A stretch of DNA of 64,000 bases from Leishmania donovani (lineage: Eukaryota > Euglenozoa > Kinetoplastea > Trypanosomatida > Trypanosomatidae), in assembly GCF_000227135.1 (NCBI RefSeq), contig NC_018250.1:437196-501195 (forward strand). The letters are read 5' to 3'. The notes beneath the pieces are model-generated. The model saw nothing but the letters and a program-made list of their open reading frames with translations, did not search any database and was not told where the DNA came from. Position numbers and translations under genes: made by a program. This document shows positions 1-10,339 of the stretch, one piece after another (the first letter of the stretch is position 1; the number at the start of each line of letters is the position of its first letter).

Positions 1-480
1 AACGTGCCGAGCACAGATAGAGTGCACAGGAAAAACAGAGAGAAAGGGGAAGGCAAGCGAGAGGAGAAGTGCGTTGCACCAACGCCATTAAGCGAGTCCA
101 CATGTTCGTCGCAGCCCACCCGACTTCGAGGAGGAGGAGGGGGGCGGTGTCTGCGCGGTCGTGCCGCCTACACACCGAGAGGGGCATGCCAGCAGGCATG
201 GAGCGTGTCTTTCATGCAAGAGCATACATACGCGTGTATATGCTGGTGTCTTTGCACAAGGACGACCACGGAGCCACATGACTTTCAGCATTCTGTCTCA
301 CCTGATGGAGCCCGGAGGGAGTCCACATGGCCAGTGGGAACTCCAAACATACCGACGACAGCAGTCACAAGACCCAAAAGGGCAACAAGGTTGCTGCAGC
401 CCTTTCCCTGAAGAAAATCGAGACTAGAACTCGCGCCCACAGCAACAATAACGCTGTCGTGTCCATTGGACACTTTTTCT
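1..480. other. intergenic flank beyond the SIDER-like element
   Basis: No coding region is supported here. Short open frames occur on both strands but lack family features. On the minus-strand unit this lies downstream of the second GH32 gene and its retroposon-like element, so it is 3' UTR or intergenic sequence. A purine-rich plus-strand stretch at about 28-70 would be a polypyrimidine tract on the transcribed strand. Confidence 0.6.
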
Positions 481-1197
481 GCGTCCTCAGCGCACCCACT
501 CGCTGCCCAGACAAGCGTGCGGCCAACGCCACGCCCGAGCCGCCGCCCGCCCGCCGGCCTNNNNNNNNNNNNNNNNNNNNNNNNNNNNNNNNNNNNNNNN
601 NNNNNNNNNNNNNNNNNNNNNNNNNNNNNNNNNNNNNNNNNNNNNNNNNNNNNNNNNNNGGCGTCCTCAGCGCACCCACTCGCTGCCCAGACAAGCGTGC
701 GGCCAACGCCACGCCCGAGCCGCCGCCCGCCCGCCGGCCTGCCACAGGCCCCCATCGCCTCCTGCACTGCAGCCGTAGGCGCACACGCGGTACAGCAATG
801 CGCCGACTCAGTCCGCCCAGCGCCGCCTCTGCCTCAAACTCTACACAGCACCCGCCGCCTCGCAGGCCGCCGCGCAGCCGCTCCCATCGTGCCACCAGTC
901 GCCACCCACGTGGTGCAGCCCGTACGCGGTGGCACGCCGGCCCCGCACCAGTGGGCAGTGCGAGGGCGGGGGGCGGGATACGCGCCAGCCACGCTGGCAC
1001 GCTGCCCATCATCTGGACGGTACAGACGTGTGCGCTGGCGCAGGTCGCTCCGACGCGCCGCCGTCCGGGGCTTCAAACTGTCACCACCGGAAGGTGGCTC
1101 GGCATCGGCAGGGGGTTGGGGGGAAGGGCTGCTGGGCTGCCCCACAGAGTGGGCACTGGTCCCTGATGCCGCGCCAAGGTGGCCGGCAGCATCAGGC
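481..1197. mobile_element. SIDER-like degenerate retroposon, copy 1 (contains a 99-N artefact)
   Basis: About 537 bp (661-1197) nearly identical to 5754-6285, differing at scattered single bases, and alignable with a more diverged copy at 56865-57372. Bases 481-560 repeat 661-740 exactly across a 99-N gap, so the first 80 bp is counted twice. No coding frame is conserved between copies. Size, GC-rich degenerate sequence, dispersed copies and location downstream of a coding region fit the SIDER elements found in Leishmania 3' UTRs. The family name rests on this resemblance, not on a search. Orientation is not determined. It lies in the presumed 3' UTR of the second GH32 gene. Confidence 0.7.
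561..659. other. assembly gap, 99 N, flanked by an 80-bp duplication
   Basis: The 80 bases before the gap are repeated exactly after it (481-560 = 661-740). The two contigs probably overlap and no sequence is missing. Confidence 0.9.
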
Positions 1198-1593
1198 NNN
1201 NNNNNNNNNNNNNNNNNNNNNNNNNNNNNNNNNNNNNNNNNNNNNNNNNNNNNNNNNNNNNNNNNNNNNNNNNNNNNNNNNNNNNNNNNNNNNNNNNNNN
1301 NNNNNNNNNNNNNNNNNNNNNNNNNNNNNNNNNNNNNNNNNNNNNNNNNNNNNNNNNNNNNNNNNNNNNNNNNNNNNNNNNNNNNNNNNNNNNNNNNNNN
1401 NNNNNNNNNNNNNNNNNNNNNNNNNNNNNNNNNNNNNNNNNNNNNNNNNNNNNNNNNNNNNNNNNNNNNNNNNNNNNNNNNNNNNNNNNNNNNNNNNNNN
1501 NNNNNNNNNNNNNNNNNNNNNNNNNNNNNNNNNNNNNNNNNNNNNNNNNNNNNNNNNNNNNNNNNNNNNNNNNNNNNNNNNNNNNNNNNNNNN
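1198..1593. other. assembly gap, 396 N
   Basis: A gap of estimated size between the SIDER-like element and the GH32-type sequence. The last roughly 95 codons and the stop of the second GH32 gene would be expected here, by comparison with the first GH32 gene. Confidence 0.85.
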
Positions 1594-1981
1594 CCTCCAC
1601 AAGAAGCACGTCGGTGCTCTCCTGAATTCGCTGAGCGGAAATGGTGGCCTGCGCGCACCGCAGCTGCAGCAGCTCCTTGGGCGGCACCATGCGAACACTG
1701 CCCGTGAATGGATCTAAAATCAGCTCCCGTGGCAGCGTCAGGCAGCCGCTCCAGCCGTGTCCGCGCGTCGGCATGGGGCTCTCCCACATGTCCATCCAGC
1801 CTATGATGAGACGCCGCCCATCCTTGGTGGGCAGAGTCTGCGGTGCGTAGAAGTCATGGCCGCGATCGATCTCGCGGAAGCGCTGCGTCACGTCGAACGA
1901 GGTCAGCCAGCGGGGTCCGTCAACGGCGTGGCCGCCGCTAGCGGTGTCCTTCGGCGAGACTGCCTCCCGCTCTGATAACGC
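1594..1981 (-). repeat. duplicated GH32 fragment, probable misjoin
   Basis: 388 bp identical to 2115-2502 (offset 521), coding on the minus strand for the same GH32 segment. At 1981/1982 the sequence jumps into the shared C-terminal block, so the reading frame entering this fragment from the right is out of phase and stops at 1903. This is best explained as a contig end joined wrongly at a repeat shared by the GH32 paralogues. A real extra partial gene copy cannot be excluded. Confidence 0.75.
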
Positions 1982-3672
1982 TGGCGGTTCAGCACCAGCC
2001 GTTTCGACTGCGCGTCCACGTACAGCTCTGCCCCTGAGCCGAGCCACAGCCCGTACTTCTCCGCCGTGCTCGTTTCCATGTTGAACGCAATATCGAGCTC
2101 GTAGGCAGTGCAGTCCTCCACAAGAAGCACGTCGGTGCTCTCCTGAATTCGCTGAGCGGAAATGGTGGCCTGCGCGCACCGCAGCTGCAGCAGCTCCTTG
2201 GGCGGCACCATGCGAACACTGCCCGTGAATGGATCTAAAATCAGCTCCCGTGGCAGCGTCAGGCAGCCGCTCCAGCCGTGTCCGCGCGTCGGCATGGGGC
2301 TCTCCCACATGTCCATCCAGCCTATGATGAGACGCCGCCCATCCTTGGTGGGCAGAGTCTGCGGTGCGTAGAAGTCATGGCCGCGATCGATCTCGCGGAA
2401 GCGCTGCGTCACGTCGAACGAGGTCAGCCAGCGGGGTCCGTCAACGGCGTGGCCGCCGCTAGCGGTGTCCTTCGGCGAGACTGCCTCCCGCTCTGATAAC
2501 GCCACCGTCACCAATGACGTGTTCCACGAGCCGAGCAGGTAGCCGCTCTGGAACCGATTGCGGTTGGCATAGCCAGCCTTCCGCATCCCTTGCGGCGAGT
2601 ACAAGAAGACGTCCATCTGATCTAACCGAAAGAGGTCGGGGCACTCCCACATGAACACGTTNNNNNNNNNNNNNNNNNNNNNNNNNNNNNNNNNNNNNNN
2701 NNNNNNNNNNNNNNNNNNNNNNNNNNNNNNNNNNNNNNNNNNNNNNNNNNNNNNNNNNNNGCCAGCCTTCCGCATCCCTTGCGGCGAGTACAAGAAGACG
2801 TCCATCTGATCTAACCGAAAGAGGTCGGGGCACTCCCACATGAACACGTTCTTGTCCTCCGTCATCCCCAGCACCTGCCAGTTCGTGTCGTCCCACTTAA
2901 GCAGGTCTTCTGTGGCGAAGAGCAGCAGCTGGCCAAGGTCCTTCGTCACGTCACGGGCACCACACACCATCCACCACCGCCCGTCCTGCTGCCACACCTT
3001 CGGGTCACGGAAGTGCACGTACCCCGGTGGCGGGCGCACGACGGCGCCGAGCTTCTCGAAGTTCACGCCGTCGCTGCTGACGGCGACGCACTGCTGCTGG
3101 TAAAACGATGCCCCTTCGCCCATGGCGCCGTTGCCGCTGCCTTTCTCACTCTCGGTGCGCCATGTGTGCCCGGTATAGAAAATGTATAGCTTGTTGTTGT
3201 AGCTCACCGATGACCCGGAGAAGCAGCCATCATGGTCAAACAGCTCCCCTGGAGCGAGGGCGATGGGCTGGTGCTGCCAGTGCACAAGATCCTCGCTCGT
3301 CACGTGGCCCCAGTGCATTGGACCCCAGTTCTCGCTGAAGGGGTTATACTGATAGAATACATGATACAAGCCGTTGTGGTAGCAAAGGCCGCCTGGCACT
3401 CCCATCCACCCGGCAAAGGAAGCCATATGGTAGTCCGGGTACCACATCTTGTTCAGCACACTCCAAGCCTTCACGGCCGTGTGATTGGCTACCTCCAGTC
3501 GCTCCTCGTGCGACGACTCCTGTTTCAAGTCCGCGATGCCGCTGCTAGTGGCGGTGTCCGTCGCCATAGCTGAAGCAGCTTGCATGAGAGAGGGATATGG
3601 GGAGTCGTTAAGAGAATGGGGGCACGCCCTGTTGGCTGCGTCGTCTGCTGGGATGGGTTCCGACGCACGCAT
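1982..3672 (-). CDS. GH32 beta-fructofuranosidase-like protein, nucleophile motif lost (3' end missing)
   Basis: A glycoside hydrolase family 32 protein, the family that hydrolyses sucrose and fructosyl bonds. From the first Met, residues 77-110 hold the WYPDYH and YHVFYQYNP signatures, then FRDPKVW near 221-227 and WECPD near 279-283. The canonical WMNDPNG nucleophile motif reads WMGVPGG at 89-95, so the catalytic Asp is Val and the preceding Asn is Gly. The Asp of RDP and the Glu of ECP remain, but they lie in a block identical in DNA to the neighbouring GH32 gene. Hydrolysis is therefore doubtful. A CT (AG on the coding strand) at 3698 left of a purine tract supports the first ATG at 3672; ATGs at 3585 and 3567 are alternatives. 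A 99-N artefact interrupts it at 2662-2760. Its last roughly 95 codons are not visible: the sequence breaks into a misjoined duplicate at 1981. Confidence 0.85.
2662..2760. other. assembly gap, 99 N, inside GH32 gene, flanked by a 90-bp duplication
   Basis: 2572-2661 equals 2761-2850 exactly. Removing the gap and one copy restores an uninterrupted GH32 reading frame, so nothing is missing. Confidence 0.9.
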
Positions 3673-3697
3673 GTGCCTCCTCGAAATGTTACGTCAG

Positions 3698-3724
3698 CTT
3701 TTACGCACAGCGAGAAAGAAGACG
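3698..3724 (-). promoter_or_regulatory. candidate spliced-leader acceptor for the GH32-like gene
   Basis: On the minus strand a short pyrimidine tract (opposite 3710-3724) is followed by AG at 3698-3699 about 25 nt before the ATG at 3672. If used, the mRNA begins inside this region and the first AUG is the one at 3672. Inferred from general trypanosomatid splice-site rules. Confidence 0.4.
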
Positions 3725-4392
3725 TGAAAGCGGAAGACGCCACGAGAGGACAGCGGCGAGGTAGAAGGGAAAATCAAGATCACTTGGATTGGGCAACTAC
3801 GCCTCAAATGGCACACCGGTCTCTTCAGTTCTTCGAGCTCCTTTCTTTCCCTATGTATGCTGTTCTCATACCCTTTCCCTCCCCTCAGCCTTCTTGTCTC
3901 GTCGTCGTCGGGTATGCCACTGTGCCGCTGTTCCGGGAGAGCGAGGAAGAGAAGGCAGGAACGAAGGAGAAGGAATGGGTATGGATGAGGGGCGGGGCAG
4001 GGCAACGATATTGCTTGCTGTGGTGTGAGCGCAAGCGAATAATAACACAACGAAGGAAGAAGACGCAACACGCAATACAAGACAACACACAGAAGAAGCC
4101 CGTGAGAGCGACGAGAAACCAAACGAGACAAGAAGAGGCACAAGATAACGTCAAGCGTTCAGAGCCCGTGTCACGCGGCAAGTGCGACACAGCAGAGGAT
4201 TCGCAACGGCACAGAGCAAGAAAAGGTTTGAGATATCCAGGGCACAGGACCTCGATCTCGAGGAATGCAAGGATGGTGCAGGGGAAAAGAAGCGACGAGA
4301 GCGCGAGGGATGTGGCCACAAGGCGCGCAAGAAAAGAGTAGCACGAACAAAAGCGGGGAGTTGAGGGGAGAGAGGAAAAGGTCTGGATGCAA

Positions 4393-4440
4393 GCACACAC
4401 CGACACACACACGCACACACACACACACACACATATATAT
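4393..4440. repeat. CA/TA microsatellite
   Basis: A run of CA dinucleotides with a few CG interruptions, ending in TATATATA. It is intergenic, in the presumed 3' UTR of the first GH32 gene. Confidence 0.9.
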
Positions 4441-5753
4441 AGAGATGCACACTTACAAAAAGCGCAACAAGCAACCCCAGGAAGTGGAGGGGCAATCGAC
4501 AAAAAAAAAAAACAGATCGGCCTCCGTTGTTCGTGGTGCGGCCACCGTAAACAGCGAGAGGGGGGAAGGAAGGAAGACGCTCGGTTCACTGGGAATGTGC
4601 TGCTTTTGTGTGCTTGCTTCTGCTTTGCGGGTTTACCTTCTCTCTCTCTGCGTGTACGTGTGTGTCCTCCGGCGTGCTCTGCTGTGATGGCAGCGGTCGC
4701 TCGGAGATCGCGGGGGCGATCGGATGCGGTTTCGCTTCGCCACGTTGCTTTTTTTCCTTTCGGCTCGTTCTGTTCTGGTCGAGCACCCTGGCAGAGAAGA
4801 AAAACACCGCCCCCTCCCCTCACGCAAGACACCAATGATGATGAGAGCGGGAGAGGATGCAGGCACACACACGCATAGAGGGAGGGAGAGACAGAGACAA
4901 GCACACGGCAATGTCCCTCTGTGTGTGGTTCAAAATATTTTGTCTTCCGCGAGTGCCCGACGAACGCAGAAGGAGCGTAACCGCGTGTCCGTGCGACTAC
5001 AAGCAGGATGGCTCGTATGGGGGTATGTGTGGGGAGTGAGATTGTCGAGGAGAGGGGAATGAGCGCGTCGTGGAGATGGGGGTCGGGGAGGGGGGAGGTA
5101 TGCCGCTGTACCCGCGCGCATACGCAGCCGCGTGAATGTTTACACGCTTCTGTATGTCAACCGTCGACAGAAACCAACAAGCCTAACTAAATATTGTACG
5201 GCAAGGAAGAAGAGGCTTGTGAGCGCGAGGAAATCCGAAAGAGAGAGAGGGCGTATGCGGGCTGACTCCGGATTCAGAATGGCTCGCTCACAGCAGACAC
5301 CTTGGTCGGCAAATGGGGGAGGGCGGCAGCGAGGGCTACGCTCTGCTACAGATGTAAAATGTGGAGAATTTTTCGTTTTCTTTTCCACATGATACGTGCT
5401 AGCACGTTTTGTGAGCGTGCGGGCGTGTTCGAAGAAGAGCGCATGTGCGAGGCGAAGAGGAAGAGTAGGGGAAACGGGTGCGTGTGTATGTGTGTGTGTG
5501 AGACGTGGTGAACAACAAAGAGGGAGGGAGGGACGCCAACATGGCGGTAAATCATCTGCGCACCCGCCGATGCACGACGCTTGCTCATCGCCTCTGCGGA
5601 GGAAGCGCAGCGGCGAGACAATCAGATGCAGAGAGAGAGAAGAGAACGGGACCGTGCACGGAATGGAAAAGCACCGGAAGACACTCGAAAGAATACGACG
5701 AAAGAAAACAAAGGTGAGAAGAAGAGGAGCACAGGCAGGAGTTGCTCTCTCCG

Positions 5754-6285
5754 GCGTCCTCAGCGCACCCACTCGCTGCCCAGACAAGCGTGCGGCCAAC
5801 GCCGCGCCCGAGCCGCCGCCCGCCCGCCGGCCTGCCACAGGCCCCCATCGCCTCCTGCACTGCAGCCGTAGGCGCACACGCGGTACAGCAATGCGCCGAC
5901 TCAGTCCGCCCAGCGCCGCCTCTGCCTCAAACTCTACACAGCACCCGCCGCCTCGCAGGCCGCCGNNNNNNNNNNNNNNNNNNNNNNNNNNNNNNNNNNN
6001 NNNNNNNNNNNNNNNNNNNNNNNNNNNNNNNNNNNNNNNNNNNCAGTGCGAGGGCGGGGGGCGGGATACGCGCCAGCCACGCTGGCACGCTGCCCATCAT
6101 CTGGACGGTACAGACGTGTGCGCTGGGGCAGGTCGCTCCGACGCGCCGCCGTCCGGGGCTTCAAACTGTCACCACCGGAAGGTGGCTCGGCATCGGCAGG
6201 GGGTTGGGGGGAAGGGCTGCTGGGCTGCCCCACAGAGTGGGCACTGGTCCCTGATGCCGCGCCAAGGTGGCCGGCAGCATCAGGC
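5754..6285. mobile_element. SIDER-like degenerate retroposon, copy 2 (78-N gap inside)
   Basis: Near-identical to 661-1197, with single-base differences such as the one at 6128. The 78 N at 5966-6043 stand where copy 1 has 83 bp. It begins with the same bases as copy 1 and ends at the same CATCAGGC, followed by an A-rich stretch (6286-6310) that copy 1 cannot show because of its gap. It lies about 540 bp downstream of the stop of the first GH32 gene, in its presumed 3' UTR, a typical place for Leishmania SIDERs. The two copies probably duplicated with the GH32 gene unit or were homogenised by gene conversion. Confidence 0.7.
5966..6043. other. assembly gap, 78 N, inside the SIDER-like element
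   Basis: An estimated-size gap. The corresponding 83 bp is visible in copy 1 at 873-955. Confidence 0.85.
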
Positions 6286-6826
6286 GGAAACGAAAAAGTG
6301 GTACGAAAAGAATGAAGAATAGAGGCACAGAGATGCGCACACTCAAATGCAGAGACCCGTGCATGCATCCGTACACACACACAAGTGCATGCGGGGCATG
6401 CGTGCGCTGGTGCAGGCCTCTGCCGTTCCCCCGGAAGCCGGAAAAGAGATGCGACAACGGGTGTGCAACGGCAAATCGAAAGCAGCGACGACAGCACGCT
6501 CCCCGAGTGCACACACACGCGCGCAGAGGGGGCTTTCGGGCCTTCCTCTCCGTCCCCCCTCGGCCCTTTTGCGTGTTTCGCCCGTTTCACGTAGCGCGGC
6601 CACGGATTGCGGCTGCAGCGAGAAGAGCGGAAGGCACAAGGAGGGGGAGGGCGGAGTTGTCCAGCGGGCGATGGGATCGCCACGGCGTGTGCACCGGAGG
6701 GGCGGGCGGGCGGGCGGACGAGACGGGCAAAGCGAAAGAAGGAGGCGCCAATCGTTCGGTGCGCGACACTGCCGACGAGGTCGAGCGTCACGCAGGCGCA
6801 CGCCTTCTCACGCAGGGCAGGAGGGC
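6286..6826. other. 3' UTR of the first GH32 gene
   Basis: 541 bp between the GH32 stop at 6827 and the SIDER-like element. It is GC-rich with scattered CA repeats (6370-6384, 6509-6519). No coding region is supported. Confidence 0.65.
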
Positions 6827-9464
6827 TCAGTGCCTCACCGTCGCCTTCAGCTTCCACATGGTACCGCCCACCATGTCCGCAGTCCCGTTGACCGAGAAGA
6901 CGCGCAGTGCCCGGTCGCCCTCGTCCGGGAAGACGCGGGAAGAGAAGGTGGCCTCGCCGTTGTTCACGAACACCTCAATCGACGAGCGGTCAATGAACAC
7001 GTGCAGCTGCAGAAGCAAACCCGTCGGCATCTCGCAGGAGCGATACCCACTCAGCATGTGTTGCGGGTAGTGGCGGTTCAGCACCAGCCGTTTCGACTGC
7101 GCGTCCACGTACAGCTCTGCCCCTGAGCCGAGCCACAGCCCGTACTTCTCCGCCGTGCTCGTTTCCATGTTGAACGCAATATCGAGCTCGTAGGCAGTGC
7201 AGTTCGCGAGGATCTGTGCATCGCTGTTATTCTCTACGAGGAGGGTAGGCACAATCATCATCTCAGGAGTACGCAGGCCGACCAGCTCACGCGCCGGCAG
7301 CATTCGAAGCTGTCCTGTTGCCTCATTATAGCTTAGCTCCCGCGGCAGCGTCAGGCAGNNNNNNNNNNNNNNNNNNNNNNNNNNNNNNNNNNNNNNNNNN
7401 NNNNNNNNNNNNNNNNNNNNNNNNNNNNNNNNNNNNNNNNNNNNNNNNNNNNNNNNNCGCGAGGATCTGTGCATCGCTGTTATTCTCTACGAGGAGGGTA
7501 GGCACAATCATCATCTCAGGAGTACGCAGGCCGACCAGCTCACGCGCCGGCAGCATTCGAAGCTGTCCTGTTGCCTCATTATAGCTTAGCTCCCGCGGCA
7601 GCGTCAGGCAGCCGCTCCAGCCATACTGCTTTGTCGGCATGGGGCTCTCCCACATGTTGCACCACGCCATCAACATTCTCCTCTGGCCATCGGCGGCGAG
7701 GAAAGTCTGTGCTGCGTAGAAGTCATGGCCGCGATCAAGCTCACGGAACTCCCGCTGCACCCTCCACGGGCCGCTTCATCACCAGCCGTTTCGACTGCGC
7801 GTCCACGTACAGCTCTGCCCCTGAGCCGAGCCACAGCCCGTACTTCTCCGCCGTGCTCGTTTCCATGTTGAACGCAATATCGAGCTCGTAGGCAGTGCAG
7901 TTCGCGAGGATCTGTGCATCGCTGTTATTCTCTACGAGGAGGGTAGGCACAATCATCATCTCAGGAGTACGCAGGCCGACCAGCTCACGCGCCGGCAGCA
8001 TTCGAAGCTGTCCTGTTGCCTCATTATAGCTTAGCTCCCGCGGCAGCGTCAGGCAGCCGCTCCAGCCATACTGCTTTGTCGGCATGGGGCTCTCCCACAT
8101 GTTGCACCACGCCATCAACATTCTCCTCTGGCCATCGGCGGCGAGGAAAGTCTGTGCTGCGTAGAAGTCATGGCCGCGATCAAGCTCACGGAACTCCCGC
8201 TGCACCCTCCACGGGCCGCCAGGCGTCCACTGCCCGACGGTATACCCGTTCTGGAACCGATTGCGGTAGCTGTACTCGCTGGCCTTTTTCCCTTGAGGGC
8301 AGAAAAGAAGCAGCTTCATATCCTCGCGGCTGCCGATCGTAAAGTAATCGGGGCACTCCCACATGAACACGTTCTTGTCCTCCGTCATCCCCAGCACCTG
8401 CCAGTTCGTGTCGTCCCACTTAAGCAGGTCTTCTGTGGCGAAGAGCAGCAGCTGGCCAAGGTCCTTCGTCACGTCACGGGCACCACACACCATCCACCAC
8501 CGCCCGTCCTGCTGCCACACCTTCGGGTCACGGAAGTGCACGTACCCCGGTGGCGGGCGCACGACGGCGCCGAGCTTCTCGAAGTTCACGCCGTCGCTGC
8601 TGACGGCGACGCACTGCTGCTCAAAGATGGCGTCCGGGTTGCTTGGCGTCGCCGCCTCAAGCACGAAGTGGCCCGTATAGAAGACGTACATCCTGTCGTC
8701 GTGCACGACGGCGGTGCCAGAGAAGCAGCCGTCGCGATCACACGCGTCTCCTGGTGCCAGCGCCGCCTTTTCGTGCTGCCAGTGCACAAGATCCTCGCTC
8801 GTCACGTGGCCCCAGTGCATTGNNNNNNNNNNNNNNNNNNNNNNNNNNNNNNNNNNNNNNNNNNNNNNNNNNNNNNNNNNNNNNNNNNNNNNNNNNNNNN
8901 NNNNNNNNNNNNNNNNNNNNNCGGGTCACGGAAGTGCACGTACCCCGGTGGCGGGCGCACGACGGCGCCGAGCTTCTCGAAGTTCACGCCGTCGCTGCTG
9001 ACGGCGACGCACTGCTGCTCAAAGATGGCGTCCGGGTTGCTTGGCGTCGCCGCCTCAAGCACGAAGTGGCCCGTATAGAAGACGTACATCCTGTCGTCGT
9101 GCACGACGGCGGTGCCAGAGAAGCAGCCGTCGCGATCACACGCGTCTCCTGGTGCCAGCGCCGCCTTTTCGTGCTGCCAGTGCACAAGATCCTCGCTCGT
9201 CACGTGGCCCCAGTGCATTGGACCCCACTCGGCACTGTACGGGTGGTACTGGTAAAAAACGTGGTAGTGATCGCGGAAGTGCACCAGCCCCGTTGGGTCG
9301 TTCATCCACCCCGTGTGCGGTGCAAGGTGGTAGTCGGGATACCATGTGCAGTTCGTCGAGGAGTCCCATCGGGCAGCGGCCTCCCGGTCCGCGGCCGCGA
9401 GCCGCTCGGCATGGGTGCCGCGCGGAGCGTAGGCCGGCGCGCGCTGCTGCGCTTGAGAGCTCAT
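6827..9464 (-). CDS. beta-fructofuranosidase (GH32 invertase-like), interrupted by assembly artefacts
   Basis: GH32 enzyme expected to hydrolyse sucrose to glucose and fructose. Counting from the ATG at 9464, the WMNDPTG nucleophile motif is at 53-59 (Asp56), FRDPKV near 178-183 (Asp180) and WECPD near 236-240 (acid/base Glu237), so all three catalytic residues are present. The C-terminal beta-sandwich includes a DRSSIEVFVNNGE signature and ends at the TGA at 6827. The frame cannot be read straight through: 99-N gaps at 8823-8921 and 7359-7457 separate exact duplications, and at about 7775 there is a misjoin to a slightly different copy of the C-terminal block (KRLVMKR instead of KRLVLNR). 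In-frame ATGs at 9548 and 9569 are less likely because a splice acceptor is visible at 9480. No convincing signal peptide follows the 9464 start; the upstream extension is basic and mildly hydrophobic. Confidence 0.85.
7359..7457. other. assembly gap, 99 N, inside GH32 gene, flanked by a 154-bp duplication
   Basis: 7205-7358 equals 7458-7611 exactly, so the gap is an unmerged overlap. Confidence 0.9.
7458..7774 (-). repeat. duplicated GH32 segment with misjoin
   Basis: 317 bp equal to 7903-8219 (offset 445). It then joins, at about 7775, to another version of the shared C-terminal block (to 7902). The arrangement puts the same protein segment twice in one frame and then breaks it. It indicates either an assembly chimera or residues of an extra tandem GH32 copy. 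Confidence 0.75.
8823..8921. other. assembly gap, 99 N, inside GH32 gene, flanked by a 299-bp duplication
   Basis: 8524-8822 equals 8922-9220 exactly. Collapsing the overlap restores a continuous GH32 frame. Confidence 0.9.
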
Positions 9465-10339
9465 CGTCGTCGTGTCGTTCTTGCGGGAGTAAAGAAGAAG
9501 GGAACGAGCGCGGAGAAGAGCACCGAAGGCGCGGCGAGACACTCGCATACGATGACGCAAATCTTGCACTGCGCTGATGGCCTATAGCCGTTGAGTCAGC
9601 AGCAGCAGAGGAAGTATGGTGATAGGCGCAGGTTACTGGCCAGAACGACGATGCGCGGGTGTGCGCGTCTTGTACATGGATGCGAAGCAAAATGAGTAGG
9701 AGCAGGGGACGGGGCCGATGAGGGGTTGTTGCGGTGATGGTAAAACGGCTACCTCAGAGACTGAGTTTGTATGATGATTGTTCCTTTCCCGTATTTACTG
9801 TAATGTTTTGGGCTCTTTGAGCTGCAAGATGGGTGTGGCGATCGCGGCTACACCGCCTCGTCCCGATTCGAATGCTGTCGCGTTGGTGTCTGACAGGTGA
9901 TCGAGCACACACGTGTGCATGTGTGCCTCTTGGGAAGAGAGAAGGAGTGCAGTGGGTAAACAGACGTTTCATAAATGTGACCCGAGAGGCGTGTGAAACG
10001 AGCGGCAGCGGGGGAGGGCCGAAGCACGAGCGTTGGTGTTGAGCAGGGGTTACGAGGTAGGGGCTCGGTGAAGCCTATTTCACAGGCAGTGGCAGAGGCG
10101 GCGGCCACGTGAACATGGGTACGTATTTATGTGCACAACGGACAAGCTACGGAAAATGTTGCTCCTCAACGAGAGGATCGAGGATGCATGCCCCTCGTCG
10201 TGCTGCGCGTGAGGCCGCCTCCCACTGCTACCTAAGCGCATACATACGCAAGCGTGTATGTGTGTGTGTTCGAACTCTCCTCATCCAGCTAGGCACAAGA
10301 AGGCTTCATGAAAGGGCGCCCAACACTGCATGTATCGGC
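9465..10339. other. intergenic region: GH32 5' UTR and methyltransferase 3' UTR
   Basis: 875 bp with no supported gene. It contains the candidate splice acceptor at 9480-9520. The remainder is unique, non-repetitive sequence with a short TG run at 10256-10268. Confidence 0.65.
9480..9520 (-). promoter_or_regulatory. candidate spliced-leader acceptor for the GH32 gene
   Basis: The minus strand has a pyrimidine-rich tract opposite 9489-9519, then AG at 9480-9481, then ATG at 9464. This leaves a 5' UTR of about 15 nt and excludes the in-frame upstream ATGs from the mRNA, which is why 9464 is the preferred start. Inferred from sequence only. Confidence 0.5.

Larger units (their letters stand above)
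3673..5753. other. intergenic region between the two GH32 genes
   Basis: About 2.1 kb containing the 5' UTR and splice region of the second GH32 gene (left) and the far 3' UTR of the first (right). It holds a CA/TA microsatellite at about 4393-4440, an A run at 4500-4511, and many purine-rich plus-strand tracts. Open frames on both strands are low complexity and have no family signature. No gene is supported. Confidence 0.7.

Noticed and set aside
834..2308. Long minus-strand frames running through the N gap near 1198-1593
   Set aside because: Length comes from unknown bases and from the shifted frame of the duplicated GH32 fragment.
3885..4904. 339-residue minus-strand frame rich in Ser, Leu and Cys
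   Set aside because: Translation of purine-rich intergenic DNA and a CA microsatellite (poly Val-Cys); no domain.
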